The notes below the pieces were generated by a model. That model was not told the DNA's origin. It saw nothing but the letters and a program-made list of their open reading frames with translations, and made no database searches. A DNA stretch of 18,782 nucleotides from CAYPLH01 sp964411505 (lineage in GTDB: Bacteria > Bacillota > Clostridia > CAYPLH01 > DUMO01), in contig CAYPLH010000070.1 of the NCBI GenBank assembly GCA_964411505.1, forward strand, positions 1 to 18,782, given 5' to 3'. Positions 1-7,352 of the stretch are shown here, piece after piece (position 1 is the first letter of the stretch; each line of letters begins with the position of its first letter). The position numbers were made by a program, and so were the translations under genes.

Positions 1-54
1 TTGGTTGGTTGGTTGGTTGGTTGGTTGGTTGGTTGGTTGGTTGGTTGGTTGGTT
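1..54. repeat. TTGG tetranucleotide tandem repeat
   Basis: Thirteen perfect TTGG units run from the first base to 52 and then decay into TTGATTAA. The true upstream length is unknown because the window starts inside the tract. All three forward frames stop shortly after it (58-60, 68-70, 54-56), so an upstream gene reaching this point would get a different C-terminus with each change in copy number. It ends about 65 bases before the speB start, so it could also sit in that gene's upstream or leader region. Confidence 0.95.
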
Positions 55-120
55 GATTAATGAAGTATAACAAACTGATTTTTTTAAGCGGAAGTATTCC
101 ATATAGATAGGGAGGTTGTT

Positions 121-1008
121 ATGGTGTTAAAAGACGGTAGTTCCACGCTTTCAACTAGTTTCATGGGTAGCTGCAAAAGTTACAGTCAGGCAGATGTAAT
201 TATTGTAGGAGTTCCTATGGATTACACTGCCAGTTTTAAGCCAGGAGCAAGGTTTGGACCACGAAAAATCCGTGAGGTTTCAGCAGGAATTGAAGAATAT
301 AGTTTTTATCAAAACATCAGCCTTGAGGGACAAAAATATTTTGACTGTGGAGATTTAGATCTTCCGTTTGATGTCGAAAAAAGTCTTTTATTGATATCTA
401 AAGCTGCAGAAGAGATTTTCAATGACGAAAAGTTCCCTTTGTTTATAGGAGGCGAGCACCTTATCAGCACTCCGGTTATACAAAAGGCTTACGAAAAATA
501 CGGTGATGAATTAATACTGCTTCATTTTGATGCCCATGCCGATCTGCGTGAGGATTATCTTGGATGTCAAAGCTCTCATGCTTGCGCAATAAGGCGAGTT
601 GCAGAATTAATCCCTGGTAAAAATATTTATCAGTTTGGTATCCGTTCGGGTACAAAAGAAGAGTATTCGTATGGCTTTACAAATACAAATTTTTATATGT
701 TTGATGTAGCCAAGCCTCTTATGGAGGTTATAGAAAAACTTAAAAACAAACCTGTTTACGTTACACTTGATATAGATGTAGTAGATCCAGCTTTTGCTAA
801 TGGCACTGGCACCCCAGAACCAGGCGGTATAACATCAAGTGAAATGATTAAGGCTATCCTAATGCTTAAAAATCTTGATATGGTAGGGTTTGATATTGTA
901 GAGGTAGCCCCTCCCTATGACATTTCAGACCGTACTTCACTGCTTGCAGCTAAAATTATCCGTGAAATTATTTTAATTGCAAACACAAAATATCTAGCTG
1001 AAAGGTAG
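121..1008 (+). CDS. speB: Agmatinase (ureohydrolase family)
   Basis: This enzyme hydrolyses agmatine to putrescine and urea in the cytosol, the arginine-decarboxylase route to polyamines. The 295-residue length fits the family. The binuclear Mn ligands are all visible: H113 in GGEH, D137/H139/D141 in FDAHAD, and D217/D219 in DIDVVDP. The substrate-side segment GxGTPEPGG follows at about 228-236. The ATG at 121 is supported by GGGAGG ending 5 bases upstream. In clostridia this gene often follows spermidine synthase, which would lie off the left edge; that is inference. A hairpin with a U-tract at 1083-1114 could end its transcript. Other ureohydrolases (formimidoylglutamase, arginase) share the metal motif, but overall similarity and length favour agmatinase. 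Confidence 0.92.
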   Translation: MVLKDGSSTLSTSFMGSCKSYSQADVIIVGVPMDYTASFKPGARFGPRKIREVSAGIEEYSFYQNISLEGQKYFDCGDLDLPFDVEKSLLLISKAAEEIFNDEKFPLFIGGEHLISTPVIQKAYEKYGDELILLHFDAHADLREDYLGCQSSHACAIRRVAELIPGKNIYQFGIRSGTKEEYSYGFTNTNFYMFDVAKPLMEVIEKLKNKPVYVTLDIDVVDPAFANGTGTPEPGGITSSEMIKAILMLKNLDMVGFDIVEVAPPYDISDRTSLLAAKIIREIILIANTKYLAER

Positions 1009-1029
1009 TCAAGATGTAAAGTTTTTTTG

Positions 1030-1059
1030 TTGCATTTAAATAAAGAATTATGATATGAT
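1030..1059 (+). promoter_or_regulatory. Putative sigma-A promoter for the carboxyltransferase operon
   Basis: TTGCAT at 1030-1035 and TATGAT at 1054-1059 are separated by 18 bases in the gap after speB. If used, it makes a leader of about 125 bases before the 12S gene, and that leader would contain the hairpin and U-tract at 1077-1123. The region is very AT-rich, so chance matches are possible. Confidence 0.4.
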
Positions 1060-1076
1060 TTATAAGATTATTGTCA

Positions 1077-1123
1077 CTTGGTTATAAAGTCCAATTTTTA
1101 ACTTTATATTTTTTCTAACCAAG
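1077..1123 (+). terminator. Nested hairpin with U-tract, speB terminator or operon attenuator
   Basis: The inner stem TATAAAGT (1083-1090) pairs with ACTTTATA (1101-1108), with a 10-base loop, followed by six T at 1109-1114. An outer arm CTTGGT (1077-1082) can pair with ACCAAG (1118-1123), and that pairing would bury the T-tract. The simplest reading is an intrinsic terminator for speB. If the promoter at 1030-1059 is real, the hairpin instead lies in the leader of the next operon. Confidence 0.5.
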
Positions 1124-1190
1124 CAGTTTTAGCATTATGATTGTTAATATAAAAACAATTATAAAATAAAATAAAAGAGGTGGAATCTGA

Positions 1191-2741
1191 ATGGCAAAAA
1201 CTGACAAGATAGCTGATTTAAAAGAAAAACGAAACCAACTTGAACTTGGTGGTGGACTGGAAAAACAGAAACAACGCCACAATGCCGGCAAGATGACTGC
1301 CCGTGAAAGAATCGAATTTCTTCTCGACGAAAGAAGCTTTGTTGAACTTGACTCTTTTGTTGAATCAAGAAGCACAGATTTTGGAATGCAGAACAAAAAA
1401 ATCCCCGGTGACGGAGTTGTTACAGGTTATGGAACAATTGATGGTAGACCAGTCTGTCTAGCATCTCAGGATTTTACTGTAATTGGCGGCAGTCTTGGTG
1501 AAGCACACGCAAAAAAAATTGTTAAGGTAATGGATCTGGCTGTTAAAATGGGTGTACCATTTATCAGTATTAATGATTCAGGCGGAGCAAGAATACATGA
1601 AGGCATACACGCACTTTCAGGCTATGCTGATATTTTTCTAAGAAACACTCTCGCTTCAGGGGTTATACCACAAATTTCCGTTATAATGGGACCTTGTGCT
1701 GGTGGAGCATGCTATTCCCCAGCTATTACCGACTTTATCTTTATGGTGGAGAAACATGGACAGATGTATATTACCGGAAACGAAGTTGTAAAAGCTGTTA
1801 CCGGTGAAGATGTTTCACTTGAAGAGCTCGGTGGAGCACAGGTTCATAATTCAATAAGCGGTGTTGCTCATTTTTCCAGTGCATCTGAAAAAGAGTGCAT
1901 TACTGATATTAAAACGCTTTTGAGTTTTCTTCCTGAAAACAATTTATCCGGTGCACCTACTTACAAATGCACTGATGATCTTAATAGACTTTCAGAAGAC
2001 ATGATAAATCTTATACCTGACGAGTCAAACAAAGCCTATAATATGATGGATGTTATTACAAGAGTAGTAGATAACGGTTACTTCTTTGAGGTTCAAAAAT
2101 ATTTTGCTCAAAATATTATAGTAGGTTTTGGTCGCATAAATGGAAGTACTATCGGTGTCGTTGCAAATCAACCACGTGTTATGGCAGGTTCGTTAGATGT
2201 AAATTCATCAGACAAGGCTGCAAGATTTGTTAGGTTCTGCGATGCCTTTAATATTCCTTTGGTAACTTTTACAGACGTACCGGCTTTCCTTCCTGGTGTT
2301 GGACAAGAACATAACGGAATTATAAGGCATGGTGCCAAGCTTTTGTATGCTTTTGCTGAAGCTACTGTTCCTAAAATTAATGTAATTATTAGAAAAGCTT
2401 ACGGTGGAGCATATATAGCTATGAATAGTAAAACTTTAGGAGCCGATGTTGTTTTTGCATGGCCTACAGCAGAAATTGCTGTTATGGGAGCTGAAGGGGC
2501 TGCTAACATTATATTCAGAAAGGAAATTGCTGAAGCAGAGGATCCAATCTCCAAAAGACAGGAGAAAATTGAAGAATATAAGACGAAGTTCTCAAATCCT
2601 TATGTTGCAGCATCCGGCGGCTATGTAGATGATGTTATAGATCCAGCAGAGACCAGAATAAGACTGGCAAGTGCTTTAGAAATGCTCAAAAGCAAACGTG
2701 AAAATCGTCCTGCTAAAAAGCATGGGAATATACCTCTATAA
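1191..2741 (+). CDS. mmdA: 12S-type biotin-dependent carboxyltransferase subunit (methylmalonyl-CoA / propionyl-CoA carboxyltransferase)
   Basis: This crotonase-fold carboxyltransferase moves CO2 between carboxybiotin and an acyl-CoA, most likely propionyl-CoA/methylmalonyl-CoA. At 516 residues it matches transcarboxylase 12S, MmdA and PccB. The N-terminal half shows SGGARIHEG (130-138) and the glycine-rich GPCAGGACY (167-175). The C-terminal half shows PAFLPGVGQEHNG (364-376), AYGGAYIAM (403-411) and the AEIAVMGAEGAA segment. AGAGGTGG about 7 bases upstream supports the ATG. It opens an operon with a small subunit, a biotin carrier and a 5S-type subunit. The CoA substrate cannot be proved from sequence; a decarboxylase alpha subunit (MmdA) and a transcarboxylase 12S subunit look the same at this level. 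Confidence 0.9.
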   Translation: MAKTDKIADLKEKRNQLELGGGLEKQKQRHNAGKMTARERIEFLLDERSFVELDSFVESRSTDFGMQNKKIPGDGVVTGYGTIDGRPVCLASQDFTVIGGSLGEAHAKKIVKVMDLAVKMGVPFISINDSGGARIHEGIHALSGYADIFLRNTLASGVIPQISVIMGPCAGGACYSPAITDFIFMVEKHGQMYITGNEVVKAVTGEDVSLEELGGAQVHNSISGVAHFSSASEKECITDIKTLLSFLPENNLSGAPTYKCTDDLNRLSEDMINLIPDESNKAYNMMDVITRVVDNGYFFEVQKYFAQNIIVGFGRINGSTIGVVANQPRVMAGSLDVNSSDKAARFVRFCDAFNIPLVTFTDVPAFLPGVGQEHNGIIRHGAKLLYAFAEATVPKINVIIRKAYGGAYIAMNSKTLGADVVFAWPTAEIAVMGAEGAANIIFRKEIAEAEDPISKRQEKIEEYKTKFSNPYVAASGGYVDDVIDPAETRIRLASALEMLKSKRENRPAKKHGNIPL

Positions 2742-2777
2742 ACATTTTTTGCCTCGTTATTTTTTAGGAGGGATATA

Positions 2778-2960
2778 ATGGAAAATAATTTTATAGCAGA
2801 AAATAGTGAAATACTATCAGTTATCACTGCTGCATTGCTAGCATACAGCACTCAGTCTGACAACAAGCTTTTTGTAAAGTCCTTCAGACGTGTGTCCCAG
2901 TCATCACCTGTATGGAATGCAGTAGGCATAGAAGAAGTGTTAAAGAGTTCCAAAGTTTAG
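2778..2960 (+). CDS. Small subunit resembling the MmdE (epsilon) / OadG C-terminal tail
   Basis: This 60-residue protein lies between the 12S and biotin-carrier genes and has a strong GGAGG site 7 bases before its ATG (TTAGGAGGGATATAATG). Its C-terminal half, VKSFRR...SPVWNAVG (about 33-50), resembles the conserved tail of sodium-pump decarboxylase gamma/delta chains and of the short epsilon chain. It lacks the long N-terminal membrane helix of OadG; only residues 13-23 are moderately hydrophobic. In characterised methylmalonyl-CoA decarboxylase the epsilon chain stabilises the complex, so a structural role is likely here. Assignment rests on the tail motif and operon position. It is short enough to be missed by gene callers. 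Confidence 0.7.
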   Translation: MENNFIAENSEILSVITAALLAYSTQSDNKLFVKSFRRVSQSSPVWNAVGIEEVLKSSKV

Positions 2961-3003
2961 AAATTTCTTGATTAAAAATAAGTTACTTCCAAGGAGGATT
3001 GTC

Positions 3004-3444
3004 ATGAAAAAATTTTTAATAAAAGTTAATGGAAATCAATATGAAGTTGAAGTTGAAGAAGTAAGAGCTGATGGGGTGTATGCACCGACACCAGCTACCC
3101 CAATTTATCAGAGTGCGCCTTCTGTAGCACCTGCTGCACCAGTTGCACAACCTACTCCGACCAAACCTGCTGCACAACCAGCTCCTTCTCCAAAAGCTGA
3201 ACCAGCAAAGAACATCGCAGTACCTCAAGGAGCAACTAATGTTAACGCTCCTATGCCCGGAACGATATTAAGGGTTGATGTAAGTGTTGGCGATAATGTA
3301 AAAAAGGGTCAGGTACTTCTTATACTCGAAGCAATGAAAATGGAAAACGAGATTGTTTCTCCACAAGATGGCACAATTGCAGCAGTACATGTTGATAAAA
3401 CTTCATCGGTCAATGTAGGTGAAGTGATGATATCAATATCTTAG
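3004..3444 (+). CDS. Biotin carboxyl carrier protein (1.3S / MmdC type)
   Basis: This is the mobile biotin arm that shuttles carboxyl groups between the two carboxyltransferases of the operon. The 146-residue chain has a short N-terminal domain (1-24, KKFLIKVNGNQYEVEVEEV), a Pro/Ala-rich flexible linker (about 27-75), and a biotinyl domain (about 79-146). The biotinylation motif is EAMKME, with K112 as the modified lysine 35 residues from the C-terminus, the usual spacing. A longer reading from a TTG at 2968 is possible but has no ribosome site. The ATG at 3004 has AAGGAGG 6 bases upstream and starts the family-typical MKKFLIKVNG. A biotin ligase must act from elsewhere. Confidence 0.92.
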   Translation: MKKFLIKVNGNQYEVEVEEVRADGVYAPTPATPIYQSAPSVAPAAPVAQPTPTKPAAQPAPSPKAEPAKNIAVPQGATNVNAPMPGTILRVDVSVGDNVKKGQVLLILEAMKMENEIVSPQDGTIAAVHVDKTSSVNVGEVMISIS

Positions 3445-3485
3445 TGTATTAAGTTTTAACTAAAATTTAAGAAGGAGAAAAATAA

Positions 3486-4883
3486 ATGGCAAAAGTAATG
3501 TTATGCGATACAATTTTAAGAGATGCTCACCAATCGCTTGCAGCCACCAGAATGAGAACTGAAGATATGCTACCTGCTCTTGAAGAACTTGATAAGGTTG
3601 GTTATTTTGCGCTTGAGTGTTGGGGCGGCGCCACTTTTGATTCTTGCCTAAGGTATCTTAACGAAGATCCTTGGGATAGATTACGGATAATGCGCGATAA
3701 AGTCAAAAACACTAAACTGATGATGCTTCTAAGAGGTCAAAATATTCTTGGATATAAACATTATCCTGACGATGTCGTTGAATATTTTATTCAAAAATCC
3801 GTTGCAAATGGTATGGACATTTTCAGAATTTTTGACGCTTTTAATGACACAAGAAATATTAGAACATCAATTAATGCCTGCAAAAAAGAAGGTGCTCACG
3901 TTCAAGCCTCTTTTTCTTACACCACCAGTCCGGTTCACAGCAATGAATATTTTGTTAAACTGGCTAAAGAGCTTGTTGAAATGGGTGCCGACTCGCTATG
4001 TATTAAAGATATGGCAGGACTACTGCTTCCTTATACCACTTATGACCTTGTAAAAGCTCTAAAAGAAAGCATAAAGATACCCATTCATCTTCATACACAT
4101 TATTCTGCAGGTGTTGCTTCGATGACAGTTCTTAAGGCAATTGAGGCAGGTGTTGATATTGTTGACACTGCTCTTTCCCCGCTCTCAATGGGAACGTCAC
4201 AACCACCGACAGAACCATTGGTGGCAACTCTTCAGGGTACAGAGTATGACACAGGTCTTGATCTAAAATTACTCAGTGAGATTGCTGAATTCTTTAAACC
4301 TATAAAAGAAGAATTCTTCCAAAAGGGAATAATGGATATTAAAGTAATGGGTGTTGATGTTAAAGCTCTTATGTACCAAGTTCCTGGCGGAATGTTGTCA
4401 AATCTTGTTTCGCAACTAAAACAAGCAAACAAATTGGACAAATTTGATGAAGTTCTAGAAGAAGTGCCCAAGGTAAGGAAAGATTTTGGTTATCCTCCTC
4501 TAGTTACGCCTTCAAGCCAAATTGTAGGAACACAGGCTGTCATGAATGTTCTTACTGGTGAAAGATATAAAATGGTTCCTAAGGAATCCAAGAGTCTTGT
4601 TAAGGGAGAATATGGAAGAACTCCTGCTCCCATAGACCCTGAATTCCAAAAGAAAATACTCGGTGATGAAAAACCTATTACTGGAAGACCCGCAGATTTT
4701 CTCAAGCCCGGTCTCGAGGGTTTCAAGAAGGAAATAGCAGAGTACATGGAGCAAGACGAAGATGTTCTCTCCTATGCACTGTTCCCACCGGTTGCTGAAA
4801 AATTCTTCAAATACCGCCAAGCCCAAAAATATAAAATAGACAGCGGCATGGTAGATTATGAAAATCAGGTACATCCTGTATAG
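3486..4883 (+). CDS. oadA: 5S-type carboxyltransferase / oxaloacetate decarboxylase alpha-like subunit
   Basis: This TIM-barrel metalloenzyme transfers CO2 between carboxybiotin and pyruvate/oxaloacetate. The 465 residues correspond to the barrel plus the conserved carboxylase domain, without the C-terminal biotinyl domain of many OadA proteins; that domain is the separate gene just upstream. Visible active-site features are D13 in DTILRDAHQS, the lysine that is carbamylated in the family (K174 in CIKDMAG), and the metal histidines H203 and H205 in HLHTHYSAG. GAAGGAGAAAAATAAATG supports the start. Gene order 12S, small subunit, carrier, 5S matches transcarboxylase-like clusters. It may feed oxaloacetate/pyruvate exchange in fermentation. 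Direction and partner CoA are inference. Confidence 0.92.
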   Translation: MAKVMLCDTILRDAHQSLAATRMRTEDMLPALEELDKVGYFALECWGGATFDSCLRYLNEDPWDRLRIMRDKVKNTKLMMLLRGQNILGYKHYPDDVVEYFIQKSVANGMDIFRIFDAFNDTRNIRTSINACKKEGAHVQASFSYTTSPVHSNEYFVKLAKELVEMGADSLCIKDMAGLLLPYTTYDLVKALKESIKIPIHLHTHYSAGVASMTVLKAIEAGVDIVDTALSPLSMGTSQPPTEPLVATLQGTEYDTGLDLKLLSEIAEFFKPIKEEFFQKGIMDIKVMGVDVKALMYQVPGGMLSNLVSQLKQANKLDKFDEVLEEVPKVRKDFGYPPLVTPSSQIVGTQAVMNVLTGERYKMVPKESKSLVKGEYGRTPAPIDPEFQKKILGDEKPITGRPADFLKPGLEGFKKEIAEYMEQDEDVLSYALFPPVAEKFFKYRQAQKYKIDSGMVDYENQVHPV

Positions 4884-4892
4884 TATGATTCC

Positions 4893-4981
4893 AACCCCAA
4901 AAGTCACTCTCTAACTTACTAGAGAGCAATAATAACGGGGTTTGCTTAACATAAAGAGGCGGCAGTTTTTTGCGCCTCTTT
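4893..4981 (+). terminator. Hairpins downstream of the carboxyltransferase operon
   Basis: Two structures follow the 5S stop codon. The first is nested: CTCTCTA (4907-4913) pairs with TAGAGAG (4920-4926), enclosed by AACCCC (4893-4898) with GGGGTT (4937-4942). The second is a 9-bp stem, AAAGAGGCG (4953-4961) with CGCCTCTTT (4973-4981), in a convergent gap facing the 224-residue gene on the other strand. Neither has a clean T-tract after it, so termination, possibly bidirectional, is likely but not certain. Confidence 0.55.
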
Positions 4982-5012
4982 ATATATCCTACTACTATTA
5001 TCTTTGGTTTGC

Positions 5013-5687
5013 TTAAGGTTTCCCATTTTTTTCCTCTACAGGCTTCTTTGCACATCTATAATGCATATATACATAATTGTCTTTATTGCTATAGTATTTT
5101 AAAACCCTAACCCTGCTTCCCTTCCTTATGTTCTCACCACATTTAAGACAGAAGAGATTTGATCGACTGCAGTTTTCAACATATTCTTCAGGCTTTATAT
5201 CCTGTATATTTTGCCAGCATTTCCATCCAACCTTGCATAAAAAAATTCTGTTTTTATAATCAGCAAAAACCCATCTAAGCAGCTTATGAAAATGAAACGG
5301 GTATTTGGTATATTTGATATATTGCATGGGTAATCCTAATCTTATGGTATACAATTCAAAATTTTTTTCTACCACCTCCTGTGCTCTTCCATTTATCTGC
5401 GTTTGGTACCAGCAGAAATTGTTTTGATCAAGCCAGTATTTTAATTTATCAAACATATAACCCCTGCAAACCTCTATTGTCTCGCCCGGCATTACATTCA
5501 TAATTTTGAATGCATCTTCGACTATATGAACAACCTCATCAAGGTACAGTTTTTGCTTAAAATTGTTGTTCTGATAAAAATCAACAGGAATTATATCAAA
5601 ATAATACTCATTTGCTTCCGGTCTGTAGACTCCTATGCATGTACCACCAACAAAGCTCCCGCTTCCGGCATCATCTATCTGAATCAT
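5013..5687 (-). CDS. Unrecognised protein with C-terminal zinc-finger-like motif
   Basis: I do not recognise this 224-residue protein. AAAGGAG lies 7 bases before its ATG, and it sits alone between two plus-strand units, so it is probably monocistronic. The C-terminus has C180-x2-C183 and H209-x2-C212 around a basic stretch (GENIRKGSRVRVLKYY), a spacing like a treble-clef or PARP-type zinc finger. Further cysteines occur at 151, 157 and 173. The N-terminus opens with a hydrophobic strand and IDDAGSGSFVGG, followed by strand-like segments (to about 36) and a helix (45-64). That order vaguely recalls an RNase H-type fold with acidic residues D5/D6, but this is a hypothesis. No signal peptide or membrane helix is seen. 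Nucleic-acid binding is a reasonable guess from the finger alone. Confidence 0.75.
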   Translation of the reverse strand: MIQIDDAGSGSFVGGTCIGVYRPEANEYYFDIIPVDFYQNNNFKQKLYLDEVVHIVEDAFKIMNVMPGETIEVCRGYMFDKLKYWLDQNNFCWYQTQINGRAQEVVEKNFELYTIRLGLPMQYIKYTKYPFHFHKLLRWVFADYKNRIFLCKVGWKCWQNIQDIKPEEYVENCSRSNLFCLKCGENIRKGSRVRVLKYYSNKDNYVYMHYRCAKKPVEEKNGKP

Positions 5688-5896
5688 ATAGTCTCCTTTA
5701 GGGCAATTTTATGAAATAAGATGTTCCATCTACTTATTGTTTTCAATTTAATCGAAATTATGATGTTGTTCTTATTAAAATCCTCTTTTTTAAGACATTA
5801 CATAATGATAAGTGTGCAGTAGAATGAACAATTGGTTATTTTTCTAGAGAACCTTGTGATGAGAATAAAATAATTTTAAGAAATAGATTGAATAGA

Positions 5897-5928
5897 CCAA
5901 ATTTCTTAAGCCACATTAAGCATTTTGG
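5897..5928. promoter_or_regulatory. Imperfect inverted repeat, candidate operator
   Basis: CCAAATTTCTTAA (5897-5909) and TTAAGCATTTTGG (5916-5928) are inverted copies matching at 11 of 13 positions, with a 6-base centre GCCACA. The repeat ends two bases before the TATAAT of the DUF5362-like gene, covering where a -35 contact would be. The position suits a regulator binding site, but the regulator is unknown. Confidence 0.4.
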
Positions 5929-5936
5929 TGTATAAT
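5926..5936 (+). promoter_or_regulatory. Extended -10 promoter for the DUF5362-like gene
   Basis: A perfect TATAAT at 5931-5936 is preceded by TGGTG, and no good -35 hexamer sits 16-18 bases upstream. It lies about 61 bases before the ATG at 5998. Confidence 0.5.
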
Positions 5937-5997
5937 GAATATTAAGGGGTAACTAAAATAATAATCTAGTAGTCAAAAATTCTATGGAGGTATTTTT

Positions 5998-6477
5998 ATG
6001 GATAGTATTACATCTGAAAGCGAAAACCATGATATTGAATCTTACAGTAATGAAAACCATATTACCGAAACTAATAACAACAAAAATTATAGCATTGAGT
6101 TTACTTTACCAGAACTAAATAATCTTGCTGGTTGGGCTACATTCGTTGCAATTATGGATATTGTTGCAGGTGCGCTTTGCAGTATTGGAATTATAACAGC
6201 AGTTTTTGGTATTCCAATGATTATTAGCGGTGTAAGACTTTTAAGCGCTACTGACGAAATGAAAAAGTATATCGCTAGTAAAGATAACAAATCTATATTT
6301 GAAACGTTTGTAAAAATGAATCAGTATTTTAAAGTAAAGGGCATTACTATTATTATTAGGATTACATTTTCCATTGTAATATTTATTCTCTATATTCTAC
6401 TGCTAATCTATCTATATAATAATATGATGCCAATTATGTTTAATGAGCAACCGTTTACCCAGATGCCATTTCAGTAA
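5998..6477 (+). CDS. DUF5362-like membrane protein
   Basis: This 159-residue integral membrane protein has unknown function. A polar, Asn/Glu-rich N-terminal tail (1-40) is followed by a hydrophobic region at about 45-81 (probably two closely spaced helices, including LAGWATFVAIMDIVAGAL and IPMIISGVRLL). A charged linker (85-113) and a strong helix at about 115-140 complete it. The LAGWATF...GIPMIISGVRLL pattern is what I associate with the DUF5362 family; this is recognition from memory and should be confirmed. TATGGAGG 8 bases before the ATG supports the start. It stands alone, with its own promoter and an upstream inverted repeat. Confidence 0.75.
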   Translation: MDSITSESENHDIESYSNENHITETNNNKNYSIEFTLPELNNLAGWATFVAIMDIVAGALCSIGIITAVFGIPMIISGVRLLSATDEMKKYIASKDNKSIFETFVKMNQYFKVKGITIIIRITFSIVIFILYILLLIYLYNNMMPIMFNEQPFTQMPFQ

Positions 6478-6507
6478 ATTTTGTAAAGATTCAATATATG
6501 ATTGATA

Positions 6508-6543
6508 CCCAAAAAGTATTTTCCATGGAACGTGCTTTTTGGG
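6508..6543. terminator. Hairpin in the convergent gap between the DUF5362-like gene and rluB
   Basis: CCCAAAAAG (6508-6516) pairs perfectly with CTTTTTGGG (6535-6543) across an 18-base loop. It lies between convergent genes ending at 6477 (+) and 6581 (-), a natural place for a shared terminator. The T-run is part of the stem rather than after it, so the evidence is moderate. Confidence 0.45.
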
Positions 6544-6580
6544 GAATAATCAATATGTTACTTAAAGTAAAGGTGCCTTT

Positions 6581-7285
6581 TTACAGCTTGTCAAGATCCT
6601 GTTTGTTTAAATACTTCCATTTTCCTTCTCGAAGATTCCCTAGTTTAAGCCCACCTATTGCGACTCTTTTAAGACTTACTACTTCATGTCCAATTGCAGT
6701 TATCATTTTTCTTATCTGACGATTCTTTCCTTCATGTATTATTATTTCAGCAAGTACTGACTTTCCCCTATTTTTAAGTATTCTAAAACTTGCAGGGGAA
6801 GTCTTGTAATCCTCAATCAAAAGACCTTTCTCAAACTTTCTTATTTCTTCTGCTGTTGGTATACCAGCTATTTCTGCATGGTAAACCTTATCCACCGCAT
6901 TTCCTGGATGTGTAATGTCATATGTAAAATCGCCATCATTTGTGAGAATAAGCAGCCCTGAAGTATCATAATCAAGTCTTCCTGCTGGATAAATTCTTTT
7001 CCCTTCAATTTTAACAAGATCAAGAACAGATTTTCTATTAAATTGGTCTTTTACTGTTGTTATAAACCCTACCGGCTTGTTGAGCATTATATAAACCATT
7101 TCTTTATCTGGAACAACCAGCTTTCCATCCACGGTGATTATATCATCTTTTTTAACTTTAGAACCCAATTCAGTAACAATACCACCATTAACTACAACTC
7201 TTCCCTGAGTTATGATTTCTTCCGCCTTTCTTCTTGAAGCAACACCGCATAAGGCAAGGTATTTCTGCAACCTCATATCAGTCAT
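6581..7285 (-). CDS. rluB: Pseudouridine synthase, RluB/RsuA family
   Basis: This enzyme converts a specific uridine of rRNA to pseudouridine, most likely in 23S rRNA helix 89 (RluB) given clostridial context. The chain has an N-terminal S4 RNA-binding domain (about 4-62, MRLQKYLALCGVASRRKAEE) and a catalytic domain with the signature GRLDYDTSGLLILTNDG, where D105 is the nucleophile. A C-terminal segment HEGKNRQIRKM follows (about 184-194). I chose the ATG at 7285 (234 residues). An alternative ATG at 7276 begins MRLQKYLA. A reading from 7321 would place the GGGAGG site inside the gene. That site is 14 bases from 7285, a long but workable distance. RsuA versus RluB cannot be settled from motifs alone. 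Confidence 0.88.
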   Translation of the reverse strand: MTDMRLQKYLALCGVASRRKAEEIITQGRVVVNGGIVTELGSKVKKDDIITVDGKLVVPDKEMVYIMLNKPVGFITTVKDQFNRKSVLDLVKIEGKRIYPAGRLDYDTSGLLILTNDGDFTYDITHPGNAVDKVYHAEIAGIPTAEEIRKFEKGLLIEDYKTSPASFRILKNRGKSVLAEIIIHEGKNRQIRKMITAIGHEVVSLKRVAIGGLKLGNLREGKWKYLNKQDLDKL

Positions 7286-7352
7286 AATAAATATTCTAAC
7301 CTCCCTTTTACATTCCATCAATCAAAAAGTGGGCTTCCCCTTTGCAATCCCC

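Larger units (their letters stand above)
5688..5997. other. Divergent intergenic region
   Basis: This 310-base AT-rich gap lies between the unknown minus-strand gene and the DUF5362-like gene. It holds the latter's probable extended -10 promoter and an imperfect inverted repeat (listed separately). I see no gene, RNA gene or mobile element in the remainder. Confidence 0.6.

Noticed and set aside
2968..3003. TTG-started extension of the biotin carrier
   Set aside because: There is no ribosome site before the TTG, while the ATG at 3004 has AAGGAGG at good spacing and starts the family-typical sequence.
4512..4907. 131-codon minus-strand frame opposite the 5S-type gene
   Set aside because: It lies within a well-conserved plus-strand gene, has no ribosome site and no recognisable motif.
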